From assembly GCF_041477585.1 (NCBI RefSeq), contig NZ_JBGNYA010000001.1:1984001-2048000 (forward strand): a DNA stretch of 64,000 bases, given 5' to 3'. Under the pieces are notes generated by a model that worked only from the letters and a program-made list of their open reading frames with translations, searched no databases and was not told the origin of the DNA. Position 1 is the first letter of the stretch, and every line of letters starts with the position of its first letter. Both the position numbers and the translations under genes were made by a program. Shown in pieces: positions 21,308 to 28,625 of the stretch. The stretch comes from Halobellus sp. MBLA0158. Its GTDB lineage: Archaea; Halobacteriota; Halobacteria; Halobacteriales; Haloferacaceae.

Positions 21308-22126
21308 TCATCCGACGATTTCGGTCCCCGACGGGAGGTACTCCCGCGCGGTCCGCTCGGCCTCCTTGCCCGCCGGCACGAGCGTCGGCTCGGTGATGGG
21401 CTCGTCGAACCGATCCCGGTCGGGCTCGACGGGCGCCAGCATCTCGGTGAACATCGATCCCCGGCGGCCGGCCGCGCCGACGATGCCCCCGTAGACCGGC
21501 ACGTCCTCCGGGAGGTCGTCGGGATGCGGGAACTGCTCGCGGTAGGTCCACGTGGCCCGCCGGAGGTAGTCCGCCGCCCGCTCCTGCTCGTACTGGCTCT
21601 CGTCGAAGTACTGCTGGGCGTGCGGGTCGTCGGGGCCGACCTCGCCGTGCTCCGGCGACTCGAAGAGGACCGACTCGGTCGTGGTGTGGACGTGCGGGAA
21701 GCGGAGGTTCGCCGTGTAGCTGTCCGGGTATCGGATGATCAGCGGGAAAAACAGCATCCCCGGGACGGTCGAACGCCGCTGGATGCGCCACAGCGCTTCG
21801 AGGTAGTAGACGGCGAGCTCGCCGGCCAGATCGTCGCGCTCGCCCATAATGTACGCCCTCGCGACGTCTTCGTAGTCGTCGCCGGCGACCTGGCGAAGCC
21901 GGTATTTGCACCGCTCGGCGATGTACTCGAACTCCCGGTCGTAGGCCGTCGCGACCGAAATCGAGGGGTCAGAGAGCATATCGGCCTTCCGGCGGCACCC
22001 CTCCGCGAGCTTCATCGCCGTCTTGTGGAGCTGCAGCTCGTCCTCGTAGTTCCGTAGCGGCATCCGGATCGCCCGCCCCTCCAGTACGTCCGCCCGATCG
22101 CGCCACCCTTGCTCCCCTGAACTCAT
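21308..22126 (-). CDS. Hypothetical protein, possibly nucleic-acid or enzyme-like, no recognised family
   Basis: A 272-residue acidic soluble protein that I do not recognise. The N-terminal half is helical (YEDELQLHKTAMKLAEGCRRKADML and AERCKYRLRQVAGDDYEDVARAYI). The middle has a beta-type stretch with FFPLIIRYPDSYTANLRFPHVH, and the C-terminus ends PSGTEIVG. No signal peptide or membrane helix is seen. The ATG at 22126 is used because the preceding in-frame codon is TTG. It lies next to tRNA-Leu, a common integration site, but base use is like its neighbours. Confidence 0.65.
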   Translation of the reverse strand: MSSGEQGWRDRADVLEGRAIRMPLRNYEDELQLHKTAMKLAEGCRRKADMLSDPSISVATAYDREFEYIAERCKYRLRQVAGDDYEDVARAYIMGERDDLAGELAVYYLEALWRIQRRSTVPGMLFFPLIIRYPDSYTANLRFPHVHTTTESVLFESPEHGEVGPDDPHAQQYFDESQYEQERAADYLRRATWTYREQFPHPDDLPEDVPVYGGIVGAAGRRGSMFTEMLAPVEPDRDRFDEPITEPTLVPAGKEAERTAREYLPSGTEIVG

Positions 22127-22264
22127 CAACCAAACACACGTTCCAGTGAGATAATAACATAAGCGGTCGGGCGGCCGCGCCAGTCGGGCGGATCCGCCGG
22201 CTGACGAGAGGGCGACGCGAGGGCGGGCCGATCGCTCCGACAGGGGTAAAAACCACCGCGCGGT

Positions 22265-22270
22265 AGGAGG
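22265..22270 (+). promoter_or_regulatory. Strong Shine-Dalgarno site for the TraB gene
   Basis: AGGAGG lies four bases ahead of the ATG at 22275, so this start is fixed by a ribosome binding site rather than by leaderless initiation. Confidence 0.6.
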
Positions 22271-22274
22271 ACCA

Positions 22275-23936
22275 ATGAGTCAGGAAGCGGCCGAGGAGGG
22301 TCGCGTCCGCGTCGTCGGGACCGCCCACGTCTCCGAAGAGAGCGTCCGCGAGGTCGAGGAGACGATCGAGGCCGAGCGCCCCGACGTCGTCGCCGTCGAA
22401 CTGGACGAGGGCCGGTACCAGCAACTGAAGGGCGGCGAGCCCGACGACATCGAGCCGAGCGATCTGCTCTCCGGCAACACGGTGTTCCAGTTCATCGCGT
22501 ACTGGATGCTCTCGTACGTCCAGGCGCGCCTGGGCGAGAAGTTCGACGTGACGCCCGGCGCGGATATGCTTTCGGCAGTTGAGACCGCCGAGGAACTGGG
22601 CATCGACGTCGCGCTCGTCGACCGCGATATCAACGAGACGATGCGGCGCTTCTGGTCGCAGATGGGCCTCGTCGAGAAGCTCCGGATGGTCGGCGGCCTC
22701 GCGTTCGGCATCGGCGACAGCCGCGGCGTGGGGCTCGCGGGAGGGACGATCCTCGGACTGGTCTTCGGCCCGCTCGTCGCGATCTTCGGCGGCAGCGTCG
22801 GCATCGGACTCCCGGTGCTCTCCAGGGTCGCCGGCGGCGCGATCCTGGGTGTCGCGGCCGCGGTCGCCGTCTGGATCGCTTCGGCGTCGATGGCCTCGAC
22901 CGAAGACCGCCTGCTCGCCGCGCTCGGCATCGGCGTCGCCGCGGGCGGTATCGGCGGCGTCGGACTCGGGCTCGCCGCGCCCGTCACCGACCTGCTCGGG
23001 TCCTTCGTCGTTCGCGTCGTCGGAAGTATGACCCTGGGCGTCTTCGGCGGCCTGCTCGTCGGCGGCGTGCTCGGGCAGTTCGCGGCCTCGTTCGGCTACG
23101 GCGACGTCGAGGACGTCGAGGAACTGGATATGTCCGAGATGACCGACACCGACGTCGTGAGCGCGATGATGGAGGAGTTCCGGCAGTTCTCGCCCGGCGG
23201 CGCGCAGGCGCTCATCGACGAGCGCGACGCGTTCATCGCGCACAAGCTGATCGCGCTCAGACAGACCGGCGCCGACGTCGTCGCCGTCGTCGGGGCGGGC
23301 CACCGCGAGGGGATCGAGCGCTACCTCGACCACCCCGAGGAACTCCCGCCGATGGAGTCGCTCACGGGCACCCAGAGCGGCCGGATCCCGTGGGCGAAGG
23401 TCGTCGGCACCGGCATCTCGGTCGTCGTCGTCGGCTTCTTCGTCCTGCTGGCGCTGTCGTCGGCCGGCGACGGCACCCTGCTCCGGCTGTTCGGCGCGTG
23501 GTTCCTCGTCAACGGCCTCTTCGCCGCGGGGCTGGCGAAGGCCGCGGGCGCGCGGTGGTCGTCGTCGCTCGTCGGCGGCGCCGTCGCGTGGATGACCTCG
23601 ATCAACCCCTTCCTCGCGCCCGGGTGGTTCACGGGCTATATGGAACTCCAGCACGACCCCGTGAACATCTCCGACATCGGGACGCTCAACGAACTGCTCG
23701 CCGACGAGGAAAAGCCGATCCCCGATCTCTTGGAGGAGATGTTCGCCGTCCCGCTGTTCCGCCTCATCGTCGTCGTGGCGGCGACGAACGTCGGCAGCAT
23801 CGTCGCCTCCGCGCTGTTCGTCGCGTACCTCCTGCCCCTGTTCGCGCTCGACCTCGGCGGCGCGGCGGGCGTGACTCGGCTCCTCTTCGAGGGCGCGCGG
23901 AACGGCTGGGAGATCCTCTGGAGCGTGCTCGGATGA
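22275..23936 (+). CDS. TraB/GumN-family membrane protein
   Basis: A 553-residue protein of the TraB family, related to proteins linked to pheromone shutdown and to Tiki-type proteases. The N-terminal RVVGTAHVS (residues 12-20), VVAVELDEGRY and VALVDRDI are the family motifs, and VVAVVGAGHREGIERYL completes the domain near residue 355. Between them sits a glycine-rich hydrophobic insertion (about residues 140-265) likely forming several membrane helices. Further helices fill the C-terminal third. Enzymatic activity is not established for archaeal members. An M50 protease gene follows after 100 bp. Confidence 0.85.
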   Translation: MSQEAAEEGRVRVVGTAHVSEESVREVEETIEAERPDVVAVELDEGRYQQLKGGEPDDIEPSDLLSGNTVFQFIAYWMLSYVQARLGEKFDVTPGADMLSAVETAEELGIDVALVDRDINETMRRFWSQMGLVEKLRMVGGLAFGIGDSRGVGLAGGTILGLVFGPLVAIFGGSVGIGLPVLSRVAGGAILGVAAAVAVWIASASMASTEDRLLAALGIGVAAGGIGGVGLGLAAPVTDLLGSFVVRVVGSMTLGVFGGLLVGGVLGQFAASFGYGDVEDVEELDMSEMTDTDVVSAMMEEFRQFSPGGAQALIDERDAFIAHKLIALRQTGADVVAVVGAGHREGIERYLDHPEELPPMESLTGTQSGRIPWAKVVGTGISVVVVGFFVLLALSSAGDGTLLRLFGAWFLVNGLFAAGLAKAAGARWSSSLVGGAVAWMTSINPFLAPGWFTGYMELQHDPVNISDIGTLNELLADEEKPIPDLLEEMFAVPLFRLIVVVAATNVGSIVASALFVAYLLPLFALDLGGAAGVTRLLFEGARNGWEILWSVLG

Positions 23937-24036
23937 ACAGAGCGACCGGCGCTGCCGAGGCTCGCGTGCGGTCCGCATCCGCACTCGCACCCGTGCCCAC
24001 AAGGGCCATCACGCTCTCGCCCCAACCTCGCCCACG

Positions 24037-24678
24037 ATGAGCGCGCCCAGTCCCAGCCTCTCGTTCAGCTCGAAGGAACTCCGGGACCTGGCGCTCGCGT
24101 GGATCGCGCTCGGTCTCGCGTTCGCCATCTTCTTCGCCGGCGGCGGCCAGCGCGCCGTGACCGGGATCCTCCGCGGCGGCATCGTCGGCCCGCTCCTGCT
24201 CAGCCTGCTCACCGCCGGGATGGGCTTTCTCCTCCACGAGGTCGCCCACAAGGTCGTCGCCGTCCGGTTCGGCCAGGTCGCGGAGTTCCGCGCCGACTAC
24301 GGGATGCTCTTTCTGGCCGTGGTGAGCGCGCTCGCCGGCTTCATCTTCGCGGCCCCTGGCGCGGTCCACCACCGCGGCCGACTCACCAGGCGGGAACACG
24401 GGCTGATCGCGCTGGCCGGCCCGGCGACGAATATCGTCCTCGCGGTCGTGTTCCTCCCGGTGTTCTTCGTCGGCCTGCTGGTGAACTCGGAGTTCGTCGC
24501 GCTCGCGGGCTCGCGCGGGCTGACGATCAATCTCTTCTTGGCGACGTTCAATATGCTCCCCTTCGGACCGCTCGACGGCAAGACCGTACTGGGCTGGAGC
24601 AAAACGGCGTTCGCGGCCTTCTTCGTCCCTTCGGTGGTGCTGACGATCGGCGCCTTCGTCGTCGGGTTCGGGTTCTGA
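24037..24678 (+). CDS. Site-2-protease-like M50 metalloprotease
   Basis: A 213-residue integral membrane zinc protease. The zinc motif HEVAH is at residues 67-71, and the second signature FNMLPFGPLDGKTV, with the third metal-binding Asp, is near residue 175. There is no PDZ or CBS domain, so this is the minimal form of the family. It would cleave membrane-embedded substrates such as anti-sigma-like or regulatory proteins; the substrate is unknown. It follows the TraB gene in the same direction and is convergent with a small membrane-protein gene, whose stop directly abuts its own. Confidence 0.87.
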   Translation: MSAPSPSLSFSSKELRDLALAWIALGLAFAIFFAGGGQRAVTGILRGGIVGPLLLSLLTAGMGFLLHEVAHKVVAVRFGQVAEFRADYGMLFLAVVSALAGFIFAAPGAVHHRGRLTRREHGLIALAGPATNIVLAVVFLPVFFVGLLVNSEFVALAGSRGLTINLFLATFNMLPFGPLDGKTVLGWSKTAFAAFFVPSVVLTIGAFVVGFGF

Positions 24679-24954
24679 TCAGTCGCGGTCCGCCGACGGC
24701 TGTCGGTGGCCGTGCCCGGCGACGAGGGCGAGCGCGTTCGCCGCGAGCAGGCCGGCGAACAGCGCGCCCTCGCTCCCGGTGAGCCCGCCCGCGAGGAGCG
24801 GGAGGTAGGCCGCCGGGAGCAGGACCGCGATCCAGAAGCCGACGGCCGCGACGCCGCGGCGTCCGACGTCGGCCGCGACGGCCGCGAGGTCGATCGGCCG
24901 CCTGAGCGCGTCGCGTTCGATGGAGGGATCGAAAGATTCGGGGACACTGGACAT
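24679..24954 (-). CDS. Small two-helix membrane protein
   Basis: A 91-residue protein with a charged N-terminus and two hydrophobic segments (about residues 36-57 and 63-81), ending in a polar His/Arg/Asp tail. No known domain is recognised. Its stop codon directly abuts that of the convergent M50 protease gene. A TATA-like element (TTATATG on the minus strand) lies about 38 nt upstream. Confidence 0.6.
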   Translation of the reverse strand: MSSVPESFDPSIERDALRRPIDLAAVAADVGRRGVAAVGFWIAVLLPAAYLPLLAGGLTGSEGALFAGLLAANALALVAGHGHRQPSADRD

Positions 24955-25052
24955 CTGTTCTCGTCCGTACGAAGGGGCGGGACCCCCATATAACGCCGAG
25001 AGCGTTCAGTCGTTTCGCGACCGTTCACCGCGGGCTCCCGGCACTTTGGCGA

Positions 25053-25070
25053 CGTTTTACGAGCGTTTTA
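25053..25070. promoter_or_regulatory. Direct repeat of CGTTTTA, 11-bp period
   Basis: CGTTTTA occurs at 25053-25059 and 25064-25070, spaced by one helical turn, in the divergent space between the small membrane protein gene and purM. Such phased repeats often bind regulators on one DNA face. The link to either gene is inferred. Confidence 0.3.
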
Positions 25071-25197
25071 GAAGGCCGTAGATCGTTCAAAGACTGATCT
25101 GATACGTTCTCGCCGCTTGTGGTGAACAGATCCGAACGGGACCTCAGCGCGCTCGCAGACCGGACGTATTTTGATTCCTCGCCGCGGGTGTCCGCGT

Positions 25198-26199
25198 ATG
25201 AGCGACGACGACGCGGCTCCGGGGGGCTCGGACGCCGACGACGAGGAACTGACCTACGCCGACGCGGGCGTGGACATCGAGGCCAGCGAGGCGGCGACGG
25301 CGGCGCTGATCGGCGCCGTCGGCGAGAGCGAGGGCGACTACGCCGGGCTGCTCGACATCGGCGACCGCTACCTCGCGCTGGCGACGGACGGGGTCGGCAC
25401 GAAGCTCCTCGTCGCGGAGGCGCTGGCGGACTACTCGACGGTCGGTATCGACTGCATCGCGATGAACGCCAACGACCTCGTCGCGGCCGGCGTCCGCCCG
25501 GTGGCGTTCGTCGACTACCTCGCGGTGGACGAGCCCGACGAGACGTTCTCCGAGCAGGTGGGCCAGGGGCTCGACGCGGGCGCCGAGGCGGCCGACATCG
25601 AACTCGTCGGCGGCGAGACGGCCGTGATGCCCGAGGTCGTCCGCGGCCTCGATCTCGCGGGCACCTGCGCCGGCCTCGCGGCCAAGGACGCCGTCTTCCC
25701 CGGCGAGGCCGAACCGGGCGACGCGCTCGTCGGCTTTTCGTCCTCGGGGATCCACTCCAACGGGCTGACGCTCGCGCGGACGGCGGTCACCCGCGAGCAC
25801 GAGTACACCGATCCCTGTCCGTTCGGCGACTACGACACCCTCGGGGAGGCGCTCCTCGAACCGACGCGGATCTACACCCATCTGCTGGATCCGATGCGCG
25901 ACCACGACGTCCGCGCGGCGGCCCACGTCACCGGCGGCGGGTGGACGAACCTCGAACGGCTGGGCGAGCACCGCTACGTGATCGAGGATCCCTTCGACGC
26001 CCAGCCCGTCTTCGAGTTCGTCCAGTCGGCGGGCAACGTCTCCGACGAGGAGATGCACCGGACGTTCAACATGGGGACCGGCTTCGTCTGCGCGCTCGCG
26101 CCCGACGACGCCGAGGCGCTCGCCGATGACACGGAGGGCCGCGTGATCGGCCGCGTCGAAGAAGGAACGGGCGTTTCGATCCGCGGGCTCGAACTCTGA
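25198..26199 (+). CDS. purM: Phosphoribosylformylglycinamidine cyclo-ligase (AIR synthetase)
   Basis: A 333-residue enzyme of purine biosynthesis that closes FGAM to aminoimidazole ribonucleotide with ATP. Visible signatures are LALATDGVGTKLLVAE, VGIDCIAMNANDLVAAGVRPVAFVDYLAV, LVGGETAVMPEV and the GFSSSGIHSNGLTLAR loop, all typical of PurM. The ATG at 25198 is supported by a TATA-like element around 25166-25172. Other purine genes are not nearby. Confidence 0.96.
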   Translation: MSDDDAAPGGSDADDEELTYADAGVDIEASEAATAALIGAVGESEGDYAGLLDIGDRYLALATDGVGTKLLVAEALADYSTVGIDCIAMNANDLVAAGVRPVAFVDYLAVDEPDETFSEQVGQGLDAGAEAADIELVGGETAVMPEVVRGLDLAGTCAGLAAKDAVFPGEAEPGDALVGFSSSGIHSNGLTLARTAVTREHEYTDPCPFGDYDTLGEALLEPTRIYTHLLDPMRDHDVRAAAHVTGGGWTNLERLGEHRYVIEDPFDAQPVFEFVQSAGNVSDEEMHRTFNMGTGFVCALAPDDAEALADDTEGRVIGRVEEGTGVSIRGLEL

Positions 26200-26228
26200 G
26201 GGCGGGACGAAGCGGCCTCGCAACCGGA

Positions 26229-26771
26229 TTACAGATGTGCGGCGACGTCGGCCTCGGTGATGATGCCGATGGTGTCGCCGCCCTCGACGACCAGGACCGC
26301 GGAGTGGTGATCCAGCGCCGCGTCGATCTCTTCTAACGTCGCCGACCGCTCGACGGTCGTGACCGACTCCCGCATCACGTCCGCGACGGGGAGCGTCCCG
26401 ACGTCGTCCTGCTCTTGTGCGTGCCGGATGTCGCTGTTGGAGATGATCCCGACGGGGCGGCCGTCGCGGATGACTGGCAGTTGGGAGAAGCCCTCGTCGA
26501 GCATCACGTCGCGGGCGAAGCGCACCGAGTCGTCGGGGGCGACGCTCGTGACGTCGTCGTTCATCAGGTCCTCCGCGCGGACGACGCTGCCTTCGGCCTC
26601 TTCGAGCGCGTTGACGATCCGACGGAGCGTCGACAGCCGGGGGTCGACGTCGCCGCCCTCGATCCGGGCGATGAGCGGCTGAGAGACCTCGGCCATCTCG
26701 GCGAGCGTGCTCTGCGTCAGGTCGAGCTCGGTGCGACGCTGACGCAGGTCCTCGGGCGTGGGAAGGTCCAT
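26229..26771 (-). CDS. XRE-type HTH protein with two CBS domains
   Basis: A 180-residue protein with an N-terminal XRE helix-turn-helix (LRQRRTELDLTQSTLAEMAEVSQPLIARIEGG, residues 9-40) followed by a CBS pair (about residues 66-120 and 125-180). CBS pairs bind adenosyl ligands, so the protein probably senses AMP/ATP or a related molecule and controls transcription. This layout is conserved in archaea. A TATA-like element (CGTATAACTT on the minus strand) lies about 20-25 nt upstream. Regulated genes are unknown. Confidence 0.88.
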   Translation of the reverse strand: MDLPTPEDLRQRRTELDLTQSTLAEMAEVSQPLIARIEGGDVDPRLSTLRRIVNALEEAEGSVVRAEDLMNDDVTSVAPDDSVRFARDVMLDEGFSQLPVIRDGRPVGIISNSDIRHAQEQDDVGTLPVADVMRESVTTVERSATLEEIDAALDHHSAVLVVEGGDTIGIITEADVAAHL

Positions 26772-26818
26772 ACCCCTAATTACCCGAAGTTATACGAAAG
26801 TGTTTCGGGGCCGGCCGC

Positions 26819-27199
26819 TCACTGACTGCGCTCTGTGTCCCGGTCGTCCTCGTCGGCCTCGGTCTCGACGACCTCGATGACGTCGAGGGGGACGTCCCGC
26901 AGTGCGCCGCCGACCTCGCTCTTGGCGATCCGGGAGGCGTGCTCCTCGCTGTCGGCGTTGAACACGTCGATCTCCAGGAGGAGTCCGACGAGCGCCGTGT
27001 TCGCGGCGATGAACGCCGAGTCGAACGGCTCGCCGCAGGCGGGACACGGCGTAGCGCCCACCTCGACCTCGACGTACTCCTTGTCCTTGTCGTTGAGTCG
27101 CTTTCCGGCCTCGCTGACGGCGACCCCGATGGCGTCGTCGATGTCCTCGACGTCGCGGACCAGCCACGCGGCCTCCATCGCGACGAGATAGTTGCTCAT
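26819..27199 (-). CDS. UPF0212 (DUF555) family protein
   Basis: A 126-residue archaeal conserved protein. It opens YLVAMEAAWLVRDVEDIDDAIGVAVSEAGKRLN and has one CxxC (PCPACGEPF, near residue 53), as in other DUF555 members. The function is not known. The C-terminal about 15 residues are acidic. It follows the HTH-CBS gene's promoter region on the same strand, 47 bp apart. Confidence 0.88.
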   Translation of the reverse strand: MSNYLVAMEAAWLVRDVEDIDDAIGVAVSEAGKRLNDKDKEYVEVEVGATPCPACGEPFDSAFIAANTALVGLLLEIDVFNADSEEHASRIAKSEVGGALRDVPLDVIEVVETEADEDDRDTERSQ

Positions 27200-27317
27200 A
27201 CGAGCAGGTGGTGCCGTGGGGTTTCGTGTCTTGTGGTTCGATCCCGCGGGTGCGACTCCGTGACACTGAGATCGTCCATTTCAGGCACCCTACGGTGCGT
27301 ACGCCACTCCGATACTG

Positions 27318-27332
27318 CGCATAACTTATGCG
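27318..27332. promoter_or_regulatory. 15-bp palindrome CGCATAA-C-TTATGCG
   Basis: A perfect 7-1-7 dyad whose arms contain a TTATG element. It may be both promoter and operator for the DUF555 gene, which would then have a leader of about 100 nt, or a binding site for an unknown regulator. Confidence 0.4.
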
Positions 27333-27460
27333 AACGAACCGTGCTGTTGAGCCCGTTCGTACGGCTCGCGCTCGGTGAGAATCGGAATCGTCCGGGGATC
27401 CGTGGCGAACGACAGAACCGCATCACAGCGTCGGCCAGCGCCACAGACTCGACGAGAAAA

Positions 27461-27470
27461 GCTTATATAC
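27461..27470 (+). promoter_or_regulatory. TATA-type promoter of the small membrane protein gene
   Basis: The segment TTATATA at 27463-27469, preceded by a purine-rich BRE-like GAAAAG, lies about 32 nt ahead of the ATG at 27498. Confidence 0.55.
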
Positions 27471-27497
27471 ACCGGCTGCCGCGGGAACGCCAAGGCG

Positions 27498-27683
27498 ATG
27501 ATAGAAGACCTGCACCGGGGCATTACCCTCGTACTGTATCAGACGACACTGCTGTTGGGCATCCTCGCGATGCCGGTCGCGCTCGCCGCGCGGCGTCTGG
27601 GACTCACGCTTCCGGTCCGCCCGCTCATCGAATCCGCAGAACGGACCTACGAGCGCGCCGACGGCGGGGCCGAGGGTCGCTAG
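27498..27683 (+). CDS. Small single-helix membrane protein
   Basis: A 61-residue protein with one hydrophobic helix (about residues 8-28) followed by a basic, then polar tail. No family is recognised. The start is chosen for its good TATA box at 27463-27469 and because the frame upstream is basic and unlike a halophilic protein. It is the gene before psmB but separated by 149 bp with its own promoter. Confidence 0.6.
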   Translation: MIEDLHRGITLVLYQTTLLLGILAMPVALAARRLGLTLPVRPLIESAERTYERADGGAEGR

Positions 27684-27800
27684 GGATCGAAACGCTGTTT
27701 CTGTGCGGACGTCGCTACGCCGTCAGCGTCGGCTACGCGGGCGCCTGCGGCGTCGACGCGGCCGGCGGGGCGATACGGGCAACAGCGGTGGGAAGGGTGG

Positions 27801-27808
27801 CATTTATC
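27801..27808 (+). promoter_or_regulatory. TATA-type promoter of psmB
   Basis: CATTTATC lies about 28 nt ahead of the psmB start, predicting a leaderless transcript. Confidence 0.5.
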
Positions 27809-27832
27809 AGCGGCGGGCGTTAACTGCGGGTA

Positions 27833-28564
27833 ATGCGTACTCCTACGAGCGACGACGTTTCGGGGCGTCTCGATCCGCTGAACGGCGAGCACTCCGGCGT
27901 ATTTGCGCCGGAACTCGGCGAGTTCGAGAACGCCGAACAGCGGGCCCAACAGATGGGCGACAAAGAGACCAAGACGGGGACGACCACGGTCGGGCTGAAG
28001 ACCGAAGACGGCGTCGTGCTCGCGACCGACATGCGCGCGAGCCTCGGCCGGATGGTCTCCTCGAAGAACGTCCAGAAGGTCGAAGAGATCCACCCGACGG
28101 GCGCGTTGACCATCGCCGGGTCGGTCTCGGCCGCGCAGTCGCTCATCAGTTCGATCCGCGCCGAGGTCCGCCTCTACGAGGCCCGTCGCGGCGAGGACAT
28201 GAGTATGCAGGCGCTCTCGACGCTCCTCGGCAACTTCCTCCGCTCGGGCGCGTTCTTCATCGTCCAGCCCATCCTCGGCGGCGTCGACGAGGAGGGCCCC
28301 CACATCTACAGCATCGACCCGGCCGGGTCGATCCTCGAAGAGGAGTACACCGTCACGGGCTCGGGCAGCCAGTACGCCCTCGGTGTCCTCGAACAGGAGT
28401 ACAGCGACGACCTCTCGATCGAGGAGGCAAAGTCCGTGGCCGCCCGCTCGATCAAGAGCGCCGTCGAGCGCGACCTCGCCTCGGGCAACGGCATCAACGT
28501 CTGTGTCGTCACCGAAGACGGCGTCGACATCACCCAGCACAAGGACTTCGACGACGTCCTGTAG
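27833..28564 (+). CDS. psmB: Proteasome beta subunit
   Basis: A 243-residue 20S proteasome catalytic subunit. A 49-residue propeptide ends in Gly49, and self-cleavage exposes Thr50 in TTTVGLK as the nucleophile. Asp17 and Lys33 of the mature numbering are conserved (ATDM and VQKV). It assembles with alpha subunits, which are not in this window, to degrade proteins. The propeptide length matches that described for Haloferax beta. The start follows a TATA-like element (CATTTATC, 27801-27808), so the mRNA is probably leaderless. Confidence 0.97.
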   Translation: MRTPTSDDVSGRLDPLNGEHSGVFAPELGEFENAEQRAQQMGDKETKTGTTTVGLKTEDGVVLATDMRASLGRMVSSKNVQKVEEIHPTGALTIAGSVSAAQSLISSIRAEVRLYEARRGEDMSMQALSTLLGNFLRSGAFFIVQPILGGVDEEGPHIYSIDPAGSILEEEYTVTGSGSQYALGVLEQEYSDDLSIEEAKSVAARSIKSAVERDLASGNGINVCVVTEDGVDITQHKDFDDVL

Positions 28565-28625
28565 ACGGGCGCCCCGCGGTCACGGCTCGACGCGTCTTCT
28601 CTTGGATTCGACCGTCGAGTCCCGA

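Larger units (their letters stand above)
27200..27497. other. Intergenic stretch with palindromes and a promoter, 298 bp
   Basis: Divergent space between the DUF555 gene and a small membrane-protein gene. It holds a GCACC/GGTGC inverted repeat at 27285-27298, a 15-bp palindrome at 27318-27332, and the promoter of the right-hand gene at 27461-27470. Open frames here are not protein-like. Confidence 0.55.
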
